12,654 nt of DNA from Verrucomicrobia subdivision 6 bacterium BACL9 MAG-120507-bin52 (GCA_001438005.1 LIBO01000011.1:1-12654); one strand, 5' to 3'. Shown: positions 1-7,840, numbered from the stretch's first letter. The notes: generated from the letters alone by a model not told the origin. A program made the numbers and translations.

Positions 1-184
1 CCGTCCTGAAAACGTTAGGGTTGGATGACTCCCGCCGTACCGCCCGTTCCCTTTTGGACGACCTCTCCCACCGCCGCCCTAAATCCCATCTCGCCTTGAT
101 GAAATCACTGGCCCAATCAGCTCCTGACCGAAGCCCCGCCCCCAACTCCACAAAATAAGCATCGGCGAGTGCCCTCGGCCTCAC
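1..184 (-). CDS. Hypothetical protein, N-terminal part only (runs off left edge)
   Basis: I do not recognise this gene. About 61 N-terminal residues are visible and the frame stays open to the window edge. I chose the GTG start at 182-184 because an AGGAGG ribosome binding site lies exactly 6 nt upstream; an ATG two codons earlier (188-190) is possible but overlaps the useful spacing. The visible part begins with a mixed hydrophobic stretch (ALADAYFVELGAGL), followed by an Arg/Lys/Glu/Trp-rich, probably helical segment. There is no signal peptide or membrane segment. First codon positions are rich in G, as in the neighbouring minus-strand genes. It starts 51 bp after the GH130 stop, so it may be the third gene of that unit. 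An opposite-strand open frame (3-158) covers the same bases but lacks this start signal. Confidence 0.5.
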   Translation of the reverse strand, partial: MRPRALADAYFVELGAGLRSGADWASDFIKARWDLGRRWERSSKRERAVRRESSNPNVFRT

Positions 185-190
185 CTCCAT

Positions 191-196
191 CCTCCT
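191..196 (-). promoter_or_regulatory. Ribosome binding site AGGAGG of the left-edge gene
   Basis: AGGAGG on the minus strand, 6 nt before a GTG codon at 182-184. It is the strongest Shine-Dalgarno match in the window and the main reason for calling a gene at the left edge. The preceding bases (GGGG) extend the purine tract. Confidence 0.55.
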
Positions 197-235
197 CCCC
201 GGCAACTTCTCGAAAGATAAAGAATTCGCCTGTCC

Positions 236-1708
236 CTACCTTGCGCTCGCCCCACAGGTCAATTTGGCCAGCAACTCATCCAGCGAGACACTAATTATGG
301 TGGAAGCCAAGTCACTCACCGCAAAGGGAAGAATCAATTCCCGCCCATGCACCATGGAACCACAACTGTAGACAACATTCGGCACGTAACCCTCCCGATC
401 CGCTCCCTCTGGCGCCAAAAGCGGTTCGTGTAGCCGTCCAATCACTTGCGTCGGATCCTCGCGATCAAGCAGTACCGCCCCGATACAATACTTCCGCATC
501 GGTCCAACTCCATGGGTGAGGACTAACCAGCCCGCATCCGTCTCGATCGGCGAACCACAATTACCTATTTTAACCGATTCCCACATCGCCGATGGCCGCA
601 AAATGAGCTGAGGATCCGTCCACTCATACGGACTTTGCGAGTACATCAGAAATAGGTTTTCATCGTCGAAGCGCGAAAGCATGGCGTAGCGACCTCCCAC
701 CCGCCGCGGGAAAAGAGCCATGCCTTTATTTTGCACCCTCGCCCCACTCAGCGTCAGGATTCGAAATTTCGCGAAATCCAATGTCTCAATCAATTGCGGC
801 AAGATGGACCGACCGTTGTAAGCAGTATACGTGGCATAATACATGACCGACCCGTCATCCTCCCGAAAACGCACAAACCGAGCATCCTCAATTCCATTGG
901 TCTCATTGGGGGAGAACGGAAAAACAATCCGCTCACTGAAAGCCAAGGTTTCTGGAAAATGTTGCTCATAGTTGGAGTCCGCCAACCACTGGATACAATC
1001 CAACGCTCGCCGGAAGTCGTGCGTCTTCGGTTCGGTCTTTTGGCGCACCTGCGCCATGATCTGGGTCAATTCGGCTAAAGAGAAAATATCCCCCAATGGA
1101 GCCAAGACCGCCTGGGCATCTTCCTGGAGCAACCCTAACTCAAGTAACTTCATCTGAAATTGCCTCTTCTGAAAGCTGGGATTCGCCACGATCTCGGCCG
1201 CAGACACGTAGGGAGAAACGGAGTCCATGGAAATGTTTCCCCCCGCATCAATCGTCCCGGTGCGAAATTCAATGGAAGAAATATGTCCCTCGCCCGTGGC
1301 CCGCAAACTCATGACAAAACGCACCGCCCCTGGCGCGACCCCCCGTTGATCGGGATGGGCGACTATGGATGGGTTAAAGATGGCCGCCGACTCAAGGGCG
1401 TACTCCCCCGAAAAAAGTGCCCCCAATAAAAGTTTTCTCTGATCGGAAACGGGCGCCGCCCAAGGCACCTGTTTCTGCACCCGTTCATAATTTTCCAGAA
1501 GGACTGCCCCCAGATTCCGATGCCGAAATTCGAAGTCTTGCCAGACCTTGGCCAACTCCTCCCCCACTGACTCCTCCGAGCGGACAAAGACCCGCTCCAT
1601 CATGGTTCGGATTCGGCTCATTTCCGCCGGGATGAACGGCCGAAGAAGAACCCTTCGGCTTTGAGGCACGATCGAGATGGCATGCCGCCGCAGCCGAATC
1701 GAATTCAT
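236..1708 (-). CDS. GH130-family glycoside phosphorylase-like protein
   Basis: A 490-residue protein related to family GH130, whose members mostly cleave beta-mannosides by phosphorolysis to mannose 1-phosphate. The five-bladed propeller core fits residues about 240-480. IEDAR at 273-277 matches the family's (V/I)EDPR motif, making Asp275 the likely proton donor. Lys328 (QNK) and Arg346 (LSRF), 18 residues apart, and His399 (THGVG) match, from memory of characterised members, the basic residues that bind phosphate. This favours a phosphorylase over a hydrolase. The first ~230 residues are longer than in the compact ~330-residue members. There is no signal peptide, so it is probably cytoplasmic. 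Its ATG overlaps the stop of the preceding glycosyltransferase (TGATG), so the two are probably translationally coupled and act on the same glycan. The exact substrate cannot be read from the sequence. Confidence 0.82.
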   Translation of the reverse strand: MNSIRLRRHAISIVPQSRRVLLRPFIPAEMSRIRTMMERVFVRSEESVGEELAKVWQDFEFRHRNLGAVLLENYERVQKQVPWAAPVSDQRKLLLGALFSGEYALESAAIFNPSIVAHPDQRGVAPGAVRFVMSLRATGEGHISSIEFRTGTIDAGGNISMDSVSPYVSAAEIVANPSFQKRQFQMKLLELGLLQEDAQAVLAPLGDIFSLAELTQIMAQVRQKTEPKTHDFRRALDCIQWLADSNYEQHFPETLAFSERIVFPFSPNETNGIEDARFVRFREDDGSVMYYATYTAYNGRSILPQLIETLDFAKFRILTLSGARVQNKGMALFPRRVGGRYAMLSRFDDENLFLMYSQSPYEWTDPQLILRPSAMWESVKIGNCGSPIETDAGWLVLTHGVGPMRKYCIGAVLLDREDPTQVIGRLHEPLLAPEGADREGYVPNVVYSCGSMVHGRELILPFAVSDLASTIISVSLDELLAKLTCGASAR

Positions 1709-4152
1709 CAGGCTGAGCTTGGAATCCGCGCCAGCAGTTGCTCCGCCCGGCTCATTTCAGCCAAGGAAAGATGGAAAGCCAAAGAAGACTCCGCCCCCTG
1801 ATTCTCATTCACCCGATCCGCATGCAGACCGTCGTGGCATCCCCCCGTGGCAGAGTCATACAACGCCAAACCCAGATCATTTCTTCCCAAAAACCACTCA
1901 AAAGCTCTGCGCGCCTCCTTGGTCCACCAAGGATCTTGCGTGGCCCGAAAGGCCTCGTGACAGGCCGCCACCATCGCCTGCGCCTCCACTGGCTGCTGAT
2001 CGAATTCAGCTCTCGCCCCTTCTTTTTCAAAAAAACCGTTCGAGCCAATTGGCCGAAAACACCCCGCTTGGGTCTTTTGAATTGAGACCAGCCAACGCAA
2101 AGAGGTCAGTCCCACCTGCAAAGCATCGTCACGGGGCATCCACTGACCACTCTGGATTAAGGCCTGGCAAAGCCGCGCGTTCTCATAGGTCACCGACGCT
2201 TCAAACCAAGGCCACTCTTGGGATTGGCTGTCGCGCCAACGGTGCAAAAGTTTTTCCGTAAGGGTAGTTCGGATCTGACCAATCTTTTCGTCCACTGGAA
2301 ATGCTCGCAAATATTCATGAATACCCAGTAGGGCAAAACTCCACGCCCGCGGGGAGGAAAAAGTTTGCACAATGGGCAAGCCGGCCGCAAAAAGTCGCCC
2401 GGCCAAGCGTCGGTGCCCCTGGTATTTGGAGCGACCCACCGCCGAACCCAACGCCCACAACGCTCGCCCTTGGCTATCCTCACTGCCACACGGCTCTAAC
2501 CACACCTTGCCGTGGCTCATGAAATTGCGAAATCGGCTCTGCTTTCCATCCCAAGCCGCACTTAAAAACGCTAAATATCTCGTGGCCAACTGCTCCAAAA
2601 GGCCCGCCGGCGCCGGATCCCCAAGCTCTTCCAAAGCATGACAAAGAATAAAGGCTCTTGCGTTATCGTCTGTGCAGTAACCCTCAAAGAAATTGGGAAC
2701 GGTAAAAGTTGCATGCTGAAAGATGCCCGTCTCGTCACTCATATGGATCAAATGATCCAAACGAATCGGGGGTAAGTCATAGGGCCGATGATCAAGGGTC
2801 CACCCCTCGAAAGCAGTCCGCGGGTTTGCTTTGCGATCCGCTCGGGCTCGCTCAAATGACTTCAAATAAAGCTCTCCGACTGCAGGCCAAATCATCTCAC
2901 GGCCGAGAGCATAGGCATTCCGGCGCATCTGATTCAGATGGGCAGGATCATCCAGTAGGGAACAAACACTTTTGGCAATTGCCCCAGCATCTCGAAACGG
3001 CACCAGCATCCCCCGCCCCTCCGCGAGCAGCTCCTGCGCATGCCAATAGGGAGTGGAAATCACCGCTTTGCCTGCCCCGAAAACATAGGCCAACGTGCCC
3101 GAGGTGATCTGGCTCACCTCAAGATAAGGGGTCAAATAAATATCCGTCGCCCCAATAAACTCCTGCAGCTCCCCCAACTCCAAAAAGCGGTTATAAAAAA
3201 TAATATGCTCTTTGACTCCCAGATCCTCTGCCTGCCGTTCCAAGCCCAGCCGATAGCTCTCCCCTTCTTGTGCCAATAGATGGGGGTGCGTTACCCCTAG
3301 CACCAAATAGACCACTTCGGGATGCCGCTGGACGATCTTAGGCAGCGCCTCAATCACATATTCAATCCCCTTGCCCGGCCCAATCAAACCAAAGGTGAAG
3401 AGCACCTTCCGCCCCTCCAACCCAAGCCTTGCTTTAAATAAGTTCGAATCAAGAAACTTGGTTGGGGGAATACCGTGGGAGATAAGATCGATCTTTTCCC
3501 TCTTCACCTGGTAAATTTCTTGCAAAATTTGCGCGCCTTTTTCTGCCATCACTACCAATCGGTCGCTCCTCTGAATCAAATCCACCATCACGGCCCGCTG
3601 GGCCGGATCGGGTTTGCTCAGAACTGTGTGCAACGTGGTCACCACCGGCATGCGCACCTCTTTCAGCAGGGCAAGGAGATGGCTGCCTGCTTCGCCGCCA
3701 TAGATGCCAAACTCATGCTGCACGCTCAGCACATCCGCATTGTGAAAGTTTAGAAAATCTGCCGCCCGGCGATATGAATCCAGTTTCTTTTCCGCCAGCT
3801 CAAACCGGACTCGTGGGGGATACGCATAGCCCTCGGCCCGGTCATTCACCGCCCCCACATAGCAGTTCGAGCCCAGCGCTGCGCCCGCCACCGCCTCGCA
3901 CAAATCGCTCGTAAAAGTGGCAATCCCGCAAAGCCTTGGCAGATAACTCCCCAGAAAGGCAATCCGCTGCGGATACTTTGCCGGCGGCCGGGCATGTTTC
4001 TCTTGGGCCCCCTTCTTCGCTCCGGTCTTTTCCGGTCGTGACCCACTTTTTTTCAAAACTCTTGGCCTAAACTGCAGGGCCACGCCATCGCCTCGCTTCT
4101 TTTTCAAGGAAATAGAGGAGCCAGGTCCCTTCTTTTTTGATGCCGACCTCAC
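1708..4152 (-). CDS. GT4-like (GT-B) glycosyltransferase with C-terminal helical domain
   Basis: An 814-residue protein in three parts. Residues 1-60 are a Lys/Arg/Ser-rich tail with no recognisable domain. Residues 61-435 form a GT-B glycosyltransferase: CGIATFTSDL (75-84), the acceptor-side TLHT (173-176) and SHGIP (225-229), the donor-domain start FGLIGPGKGIEYVIEAL (254-270), and a donor-binding segment about 342-376 (PYLEVSQITSGTLAYVFGAG). Residues about 460-805 look like an alpha/alpha-barrel domain of the type seen in glycan-processing enzymes, with YCTDDNARAF (492-501) and ENQGAESSLAF (783-793). The GTG start at 4150-4152 follows an in-frame TGA at 4156-4158, so it is the most upstream start possible; later GTG or TTG codons within the basic tail cannot be excluded. 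The gene overlaps the downstream GH130 gene by one base. The sugar donor and product are unknown; mannose chemistry is suggested only by the GH130 neighbour. Confidence 0.82.
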   Translation of the reverse strand: MRSASKKKGPGSSISLKKKRGDGVALQFRPRVLKKSGSRPEKTGAKKGAQEKHARPPAKYPQRIAFLGSYLPRLCGIATFTSDLCEAVAGAALGSNCYVGAVNDRAEGYAYPPRVRFELAEKKLDSYRRAADFLNFHNADVLSVQHEFGIYGGEAGSHLLALLKEVRMPVVTTLHTVLSKPDPAQRAVMVDLIQRSDRLVVMAEKGAQILQEIYQVKREKIDLISHGIPPTKFLDSNLFKARLGLEGRKVLFTFGLIGPGKGIEYVIEALPKIVQRHPEVVYLVLGVTHPHLLAQEGESYRLGLERQAEDLGVKEHIIFYNRFLELGELQEFIGATDIYLTPYLEVSQITSGTLAYVFGAGKAVISTPYWHAQELLAEGRGMLVPFRDAGAIAKSVCSLLDDPAHLNQMRRNAYALGREMIWPAVGELYLKSFERARADRKANPRTAFEGWTLDHRPYDLPPIRLDHLIHMSDETGIFQHATFTVPNFFEGYCTDDNARAFILCHALEELGDPAPAGLLEQLATRYLAFLSAAWDGKQSRFRNFMSHGKVWLEPCGSEDSQGRALWALGSAVGRSKYQGHRRLAGRLFAAGLPIVQTFSSPRAWSFALLGIHEYLRAFPVDEKIGQIRTTLTEKLLHRWRDSQSQEWPWFEASVTYENARLCQALIQSGQWMPRDDALQVGLTSLRWLVSIQKTQAGCFRPIGSNGFFEKEGARAEFDQQPVEAQAMVAACHEAFRATQDPWWTKEARRAFEWFLGRNDLGLALYDSATGGCHDGLHADRVNENQGAESSLAFHLSLAEMSRAEQLLARIPSSA

Positions 4153-4289
4153 GTCTCATCTTACCCGAAGCCTGGTCGAAGTCTTTAAAATAGAGGCTTT
4201 CTTTGGCCCCTGTCTCTACTCGCCCGTTTGGTCGGCGCTTGGGAATCAGACCCTTGCGTCGCGTCAAAAAAAGATCCGCCCTGACCGCC
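4153..4289 (-). other. Intergenic gap between ispG and the glycosyltransferase gene
   Basis: This 137 bp gap is the longest non-coding stretch in the window. It separates the tight ugd-ispG run from the glycosyltransferase/GH130 unit. On the minus strand it begins, 17 nt after the ispG stop, with seven consecutive T residues (4266-4272), but the GC-rich bases just before them do not form a convincing hairpin, so I do not call a terminator. A short possible promoter lies at 4187-4216. A stop-free frame crosses the gap and enters both neighbours, but it has no ribosome binding site and no recognisable product. Confidence 0.6.
4187..4216 (-). promoter_or_regulatory. Possible weak sigma-70-type promoter before the glycosyltransferase gene
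   Basis: On the minus strand, GAGACA (4211-4216) and TATTTT (4187-4192) are separated by 18 nt and each matches 4 of 6 bases of the -35 and -10 consensus. Transcription would begin near 4180, about 28 nt before the GTG start. Matches this weak occur by chance. The position in the only real gap is the main support. Confidence 0.22.
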
Positions 4290-6062
4290 TCAAGCCGCTT
4301 CGGCTGCGACCGGCGCCGGAGCATCCACCCATTTGCCGTGCTCCCGAATCAGATCCTTCAACCGATCCACCGCCTCCGCCTCGGGAATATTAAACTTCAC
4401 CGGCGTTTTCCCCACATACAGGTTGATCTTGCCCGGCGCCCCACCCACGTAGCCGAAATCCGCATCCGCCATCTCCCCCGGCCCGTTCACGATACAACCC
4501 ATCACCGCAATCTTTACCCCTTTCAAATGAAGGGTGGCCGCCTTGATCTTGGCCGTGGTGCTTTGCAGATCGAACAAGGTGCGCCCACACGAGGGACACG
4601 CCACATAGTCGGTCTTGAAAATCCGATTCCCCGCCGCCTGTAAAATATTAAAGCCTAACCTGAGGCATGCCCCCGGCGCCGGCTCCCCCCGCACCAAAAT
4701 CGCATCTCCAATTCCATCACAAAGTAGCGCCCCCAGATGAACCGATGCCCGAATTAAACCACTCAATCCACCCTCCGCCTCTTGGGGATGAAGGGTATCC
4801 TTCAGCAAAATCGAATGTCGTGCCGGAATCCGCGCGGCGAGATACCTCGTGGCCGCCACAGGATTCAAATCCAAACCATCCTTCACCGCTACCAGCACCG
4901 GCTCTTTTCTGTTCTCTAAAGCTTGTACCTCGGCGTCACTCCTCGGATCCACCTCCACCACCAAACTTTGTTCATGGACCAGTTCCGGCGCCAGATCCCC
5001 CAGTTGCGCCAACCGGGGCCGCAAAGCCTCCTCCACCTTGGCCGTCACCATCACTCGCGGTGGCTCTTCCCCTCCCACCTTGACCCCGCCCATCACCATC
5101 CGAGCCGTGGCCCGCTTGTTGTAGCTAAACGGATCGTAGGAAAGTTTACTCTCCGCCTCAAAACTGCCCCTCGCCCGCTCCTCCAAATACTTCACCAGGG
5201 CCCGCCCCACGGGAATCTCATGCACGCTGTCCTCCGTCAAACTCACCCGGATCGTATCCCCCAGCCCATCCAATAAAAGGGATCCGATGCCAATCGCGCT
5301 TTTAATCCGTCCGTCCTCTCCGTCCCCCGCCTCCGTCACCCCCAAATGAAGCGGATAGTTCCAATCCGCCCCCTCTTTTTCCAACGCCACCGTCAAGAGG
5401 CGGTACGCTTCAATCATCACCTTCGGATTGGAGGACTTCATCGAAAACAGAAAGTTGTGAAAGTTCTGTTTTCGGGCGATTCGGGCAAACTCCAGCGCGC
5501 TCTCCACCATCCCGTGCGGGCTGTCCCCATACCGATTCATGATTCGGTCCGATAACGAGCCATGATTCGTCCCAATGCGAATGGCGATCTTTCTTTGCGC
5601 ACACAATTTTACCAGCGGAACAAAGGTCTCCTCAATCCGCGCGAGCTCCTCCGCATACTGCTCATCCGTATATTCCCGTACGGCGAATTTTTTCTTGTCG
5701 GCAAAGTTCCCTGGATTGATCCGCACCTTTTCCACCCACTGGGCCGCCTCCATCGCCGCATCCGGCTTAAAGTGAATATCGGCCACGATCGGCACGTCAC
5801 ACCCTGCCGCCACCAACTCCCTCTTAATCTTTTCCAAATTGGCCGCATCTTTCACCGTCGGGGCCGTGATTCGGACAATCTCACAACCCACCTTCACCAA
5901 ATCCAGCGTCTGCTTAACCGAGGCCGCCGTATCCATCGTGTCGCACGTGATCATGCTCTGCACCCGAATCGGATGGATTCCCCCAATCCCCACTTTTCCC
6001 ACGGTCACCTCCCGCGTGGGACGCCGACGGTAATGGTAAGGGCTCGGGCAGTAGGTTTTCAT
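4290..6062 (-). CDS. ispG: IspG, 4-hydroxy-3-methylbut-2-enyl diphosphate synthase (long form)
   Basis: IspG converts MEcPP to HMBPP, the penultimate step of the MEP isoprenoid pathway, using a [4Fe-4S] cluster in the cytoplasm. The N-terminal TIM-barrel region covers about 15-290 (GGIHPIRVQSM, VADIHFKPDAA, RINPGNF, LHLGVTEAGDGEDGRIKSAI). The C-terminal cluster domain carries Cys489, Cys492 (CPSC) and Cys523, with Glu530 in NGPGE. At 590 residues it is far longer than the ~370-residue E. coli type. The extra ~170 residues (about 290-460) match the inserted domain of the three-domain form known from plants, Chlamydiae and Bacteroidetes. Its ATG overlaps the rseP stop (ATGA), with AAGGA a few bases upstream. 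The Ala-rich tail (APVAAEAA) is probably unstructured. All expected catalytic residues are present. Confidence 0.96.
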   Translation of the reverse strand: MKTYCPSPYHYRRRPTREVTVGKVGIGGIHPIRVQSMITCDTMDTAASVKQTLDLVKVGCEIVRITAPTVKDAANLEKIKRELVAAGCDVPIVADIHFKPDAAMEAAQWVEKVRINPGNFADKKKFAVREYTDEQYAEELARIEETFVPLVKLCAQRKIAIRIGTNHGSLSDRIMNRYGDSPHGMVESALEFARIARKQNFHNFLFSMKSSNPKVMIEAYRLLTVALEKEGADWNYPLHLGVTEAGDGEDGRIKSAIGIGSLLLDGLGDTIRVSLTEDSVHEIPVGRALVKYLEERARGSFEAESKLSYDPFSYNKRATARMVMGGVKVGGEEPPRVMVTAKVEEALRPRLAQLGDLAPELVHEQSLVVEVDPRSDAEVQALENRKEPVLVAVKDGLDLNPVAATRYLAARIPARHSILLKDTLHPQEAEGGLSGLIRASVHLGALLCDGIGDAILVRGEPAPGACLRLGFNILQAAGNRIFKTDYVACPSCGRTLFDLQSTTAKIKAATLHLKGVKIAVMGCIVNGPGEMADADFGYVGGAPGKINLYVGKTPVKFNIPEAEAVDRLKDLIREHGKWVDAPAPVAAEAA

Positions 6063-7480
6063 TTTCCTTGTTTCTGGAACACAGGCATTTCAGCACTTTC
6101 GGCAGGCTTCTCCATCCTCTTTTTTAAGCGCATCGAATCGTGGTAAGTCACGATCAGAAAGAACCCCGCCAGCATGACGACAAAACAGGTCTGAATCCGC
6201 ACGATCGTCTTGGCCGCCATCTGTCGCTTCCGCAACGCTTCAATGAGGGAAAAGACAATATGCCCGCCATCTAAGACAGGAATCGGTAGAAGATTCAAAA
6301 CCGCCAAATTCACATTCAATATCACACTAAAATAAAGCACCAGCCGAGGGTCGGTGCGCAGCAAAGAAACCAGCCGCTCGAAGATTCCCAGAGGACCACT
6401 CAAATGTTGCAGCCCAACGCTGGATGCGGGGGTGACCAGAGCCCGCAGAGTTCGCCAAACCAATCCGGCCGCCGAACCCACCTGCTCCTGCGGAGTCGGA
6501 TGGGTCACTTGAATGTCCCCACTTTTCCAAACCACCCCGATCATTTTGTCTTTTCGGTTGGTCGCCTGCTCCGGCCGAATCTTTACCTCCACCTCCTCAC
6601 CCGACGGGCGAAGAATTCCTAAAAGCAAAACCTCTCGCCCTTCCTCGACCGCTGCCTTGACCGCCGCCGGGTGCCAGATTTTTTTGCCGTCCAAGCTGGT
6701 GATGGCGTCTCCCTTTCCTATGCCTCCACGCTCGGCCGGACCCCCCGAAACCACCTGATCCACCCAAGCCGTTTGCGCGGGATACATTTCAAACCCTAAC
6801 CTCCGCAACCCTTCCATCTCCGAGTCTCGCTCCGGCAACAACCGTGCCGTCACAATTTCTTTTCCATCCCGATCCAGCTCCAAAAGAATTTCGCGGTCGG
6901 TGCCGAGAAGAATACTCTCCACCACTGCACCCGGCCTGCCCGCCCAGCGATCGGGGCGCTGGTGATCAATCGCCAAAATCACATCCCCAGGAAGAATGCC
7001 CGCCCGAGCGGCTGGTGTCCCTGGCTCCACCCAGCCAATGGTGGTGGTCCGATATGCCATGTTCGTCGGCACACCGAAAACCCAGACCGCCACCGCACAC
7101 ACTACCCCTAGGCCAAGACTCGCCACTGGCCCGGCCAAAGCGGTAAATATTTTGGCACCCGGTTTCGCTGGAGGCAGGTCTCGAAAATCTTGAGCCGACT
7201 TGCCCTCCAACTCCTCCGCTGGACTCATTTGCGGCAACTGCACAAATCCTCCCAACGGCAAAAGGTTCACCTGCCACTCCACTCCGTCCGCTACTTTTCC
7301 ATAAATTTTTGGCCCAAATCCGATGGCGAAACGCTCGACCACGAGGCCTGCCCTCCGCGCCGCCCAGAAATGCCCGAACTCATGCACCGCCACCGTTAAC
7401 CCAAAGAGAAAAAGGGCCAATACGATCGTGCCCGCCACCGTCACCATCTCGACCCAAGGTAGCCCCGCCAGAAAATTCAC
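6059..7480 (-). CDS. rseP: RseP-like M50 site-2 intramembrane zinc metalloprotease
   Basis: A 473-residue inner-membrane protease of the RseP/MmpA (S2P) family, which cuts membrane-anchored proteins such as anti-sigma factors within the membrane. HEFGH (33-37) supplies two zinc ligands and the catalytic Glu. LLPIPVLDGGH (397-407) supplies the LDG motif and third ligand. Hydrophobic segments lie near 13-32, 115-136, 380-400 and 428-446. Two PDZ-like domains sit between them, about 145-235 and 240-330 (PAARAGILPGD and PAERGGIGKGD). I chose GTG at 7478-7480 because GGAG lies 8 nt upstream and the GTGA overlap with the dxr stop matches the local pattern. An ATG at 7520-7522 would add 14 unlikely residues within dxr. 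It ends with ATGA into ispG. The natural substrate is not indicated; no anti-sigma gene is visible. Confidence 0.94.
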   Translation of the reverse strand: MNFLAGLPWVEMVTVAGTIVLALFLFGLTVAVHEFGHFWAARRAGLVVERFAIGFGPKIYGKVADGVEWQVNLLPLGGFVQLPQMSPAEELEGKSAQDFRDLPPAKPGAKIFTALAGPVASLGLGVVCAVAVWVFGVPTNMAYRTTTIGWVEPGTPAARAGILPGDVILAIDHQRPDRWAGRPGAVVESILLGTDREILLELDRDGKEIVTARLLPERDSEMEGLRRLGFEMYPAQTAWVDQVVSGGPAERGGIGKGDAITSLDGKKIWHPAAVKAAVEEGREVLLLGILRPSGEEVEVKIRPEQATNRKDKMIGVVWKSGDIQVTHPTPQEQVGSAAGLVWRTLRALVTPASSVGLQHLSGPLGIFERLVSLLRTDPRLVLYFSVILNVNLAVLNLLPIPVLDGGHIVFSLIEALRKRQMAAKTIVRIQTCFVVMLAGFFLIVTYHDSMRLKKRMEKPAESAEMPVFQKQGK

Positions 7481-7836
7481 TTTCTTTTCTCCAATTCCGC
7501 TTTCGCCGTCACCCGTGCCCAACCATCCGCTTGCACGATCTCATCTAAAGAAGGAGAAGTATGGGGTGAGTGCTTTTGCATGACTGCTTCCACCATGCCC
7601 CAAATCCTTGGAAAGGGAATCCGTTCAGCGAGAAATGCTTCCACCGCCACTTCGTTGGCCGCATTGAAAACTCCCGGCAACGTGCCCCCCTTCTCCCCTG
7701 CTTCGCGCGCCAACCGTAGCGCAGGGAAGCGCTTTTCGTCAGGTGCTTCAAAGGTCAACGTTCCCAATTTCGCCAAATCCAGTGGAGGGAGCCCACTCGG
7801 CAAACGCTGGGGATAGGTCACCGCGTACTGAATCAC
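7477..7836 (-). CDS. dxr: DXP reductoisomerase, C-terminal part in a second frame
   Basis: These 119 residues match the end of DXP reductoisomerase: IQYAVTYPQRL, PPLDLAKLGTLTFEAPD (17-33) and NAANEVAVEAFLAERI (58-73), which includes the conserved Asn-Ala-Ala-Asn-Glu stretch. They hold the linker and C-terminal helical domain. The frame can begin at GTG 7834-7836, which overlaps the TGA of the N-terminal part as GTGA. I see no Shine-Dalgarno sequence before that GTG, unlike rseP, so independent initiation would depend on coupling. Compared with the family's Met-Arg-x-Pro-Ile, the bases between Met263 and Ile are reduced from nine to two, so a 7 nt loss explains the break. Either the enzyme is made as two chains, or this is a damaged gene or a sequence error. 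The two parts sum to 382 residues, close to a normal full length. Confidence 0.8.
   Translation of the reverse strand: MIQYAVTYPQRLPSGLPPLDLAKLGTLTFEAPDEKRFPALRLAREAGEKGGTLPGVFNAANEVAVEAFLAERIPFPRIWGMVEAVMQKHSPHTSPSLDEIVQADGWARVTAKAELEKRK
7489..7492 (-). promoter_or_regulatory. Ribosome binding site GGAG that fixes the rseP start
   Basis: GGAG on the minus strand, inside the end of dxr, with an 8 nt A/G spacer before the GTG at 7478-7480. It decides between this start and the upstream ATG at 7520-7522, which lacks such a site at proper spacing. Confidence 0.5.
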
Positions 7837-7840
7837 ATAT
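7833..7840 (-). other. Frameshift junction in dxr (GTGA overlap)
   Basis: The minus strand reads GATATGTGATT across this point. The N-terminal frame gives Asp-Met-stop; shifting the frame gives (Val)-Ile-Gln-Tyr. The family normally has Asp-Met-Arg-x-Pro-Ile-Gln-Tyr here, so the Arg-x-Pro codons are effectively replaced by two bases. No heptameric slippery sequence of the known -1 or +1 types is apparent. Confidence 0.8.

Noticed and set aside
3..158. Plus-strand open frame ending in TAA at 156-158 (would be the C-terminus of a gene entering from the left)
   Set aside because: It lies opposite the minus-strand frame that has an ideal AGGAGG-6 nt-GTG start and G-rich first codon positions. 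Every other gene is on the minus strand. It remains a weak alternative.
4266..4305. Possible terminator after ispG: AGCCG-CTT-CGGCT hairpin (4293-4305) and a T7 run (4266-4272 on the minus strand)
   Set aside because: The small hairpin lies inside the ispG coding end and is separated by about 20 nt from the T run, and the intervening GC-rich bases do not pair. This is not an intrinsic terminator layout.
4067..4324. 85-codon minus-strand open frame spanning the ispG/glycosyltransferase gap
   Set aside because: It overlaps the ends of two solid genes, has no ribosome binding site at its ATG, shows no recognisable motif and is rich in Lys/Arg as a chance frame would be.
7478..7522. rseP start at the ATG at 7520-7522
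   Set aside because: It would extend 42 nt further into dxr. The GTG at 7478-7480 has GGAG 8 nt upstream and the family-like N-terminus follows it.
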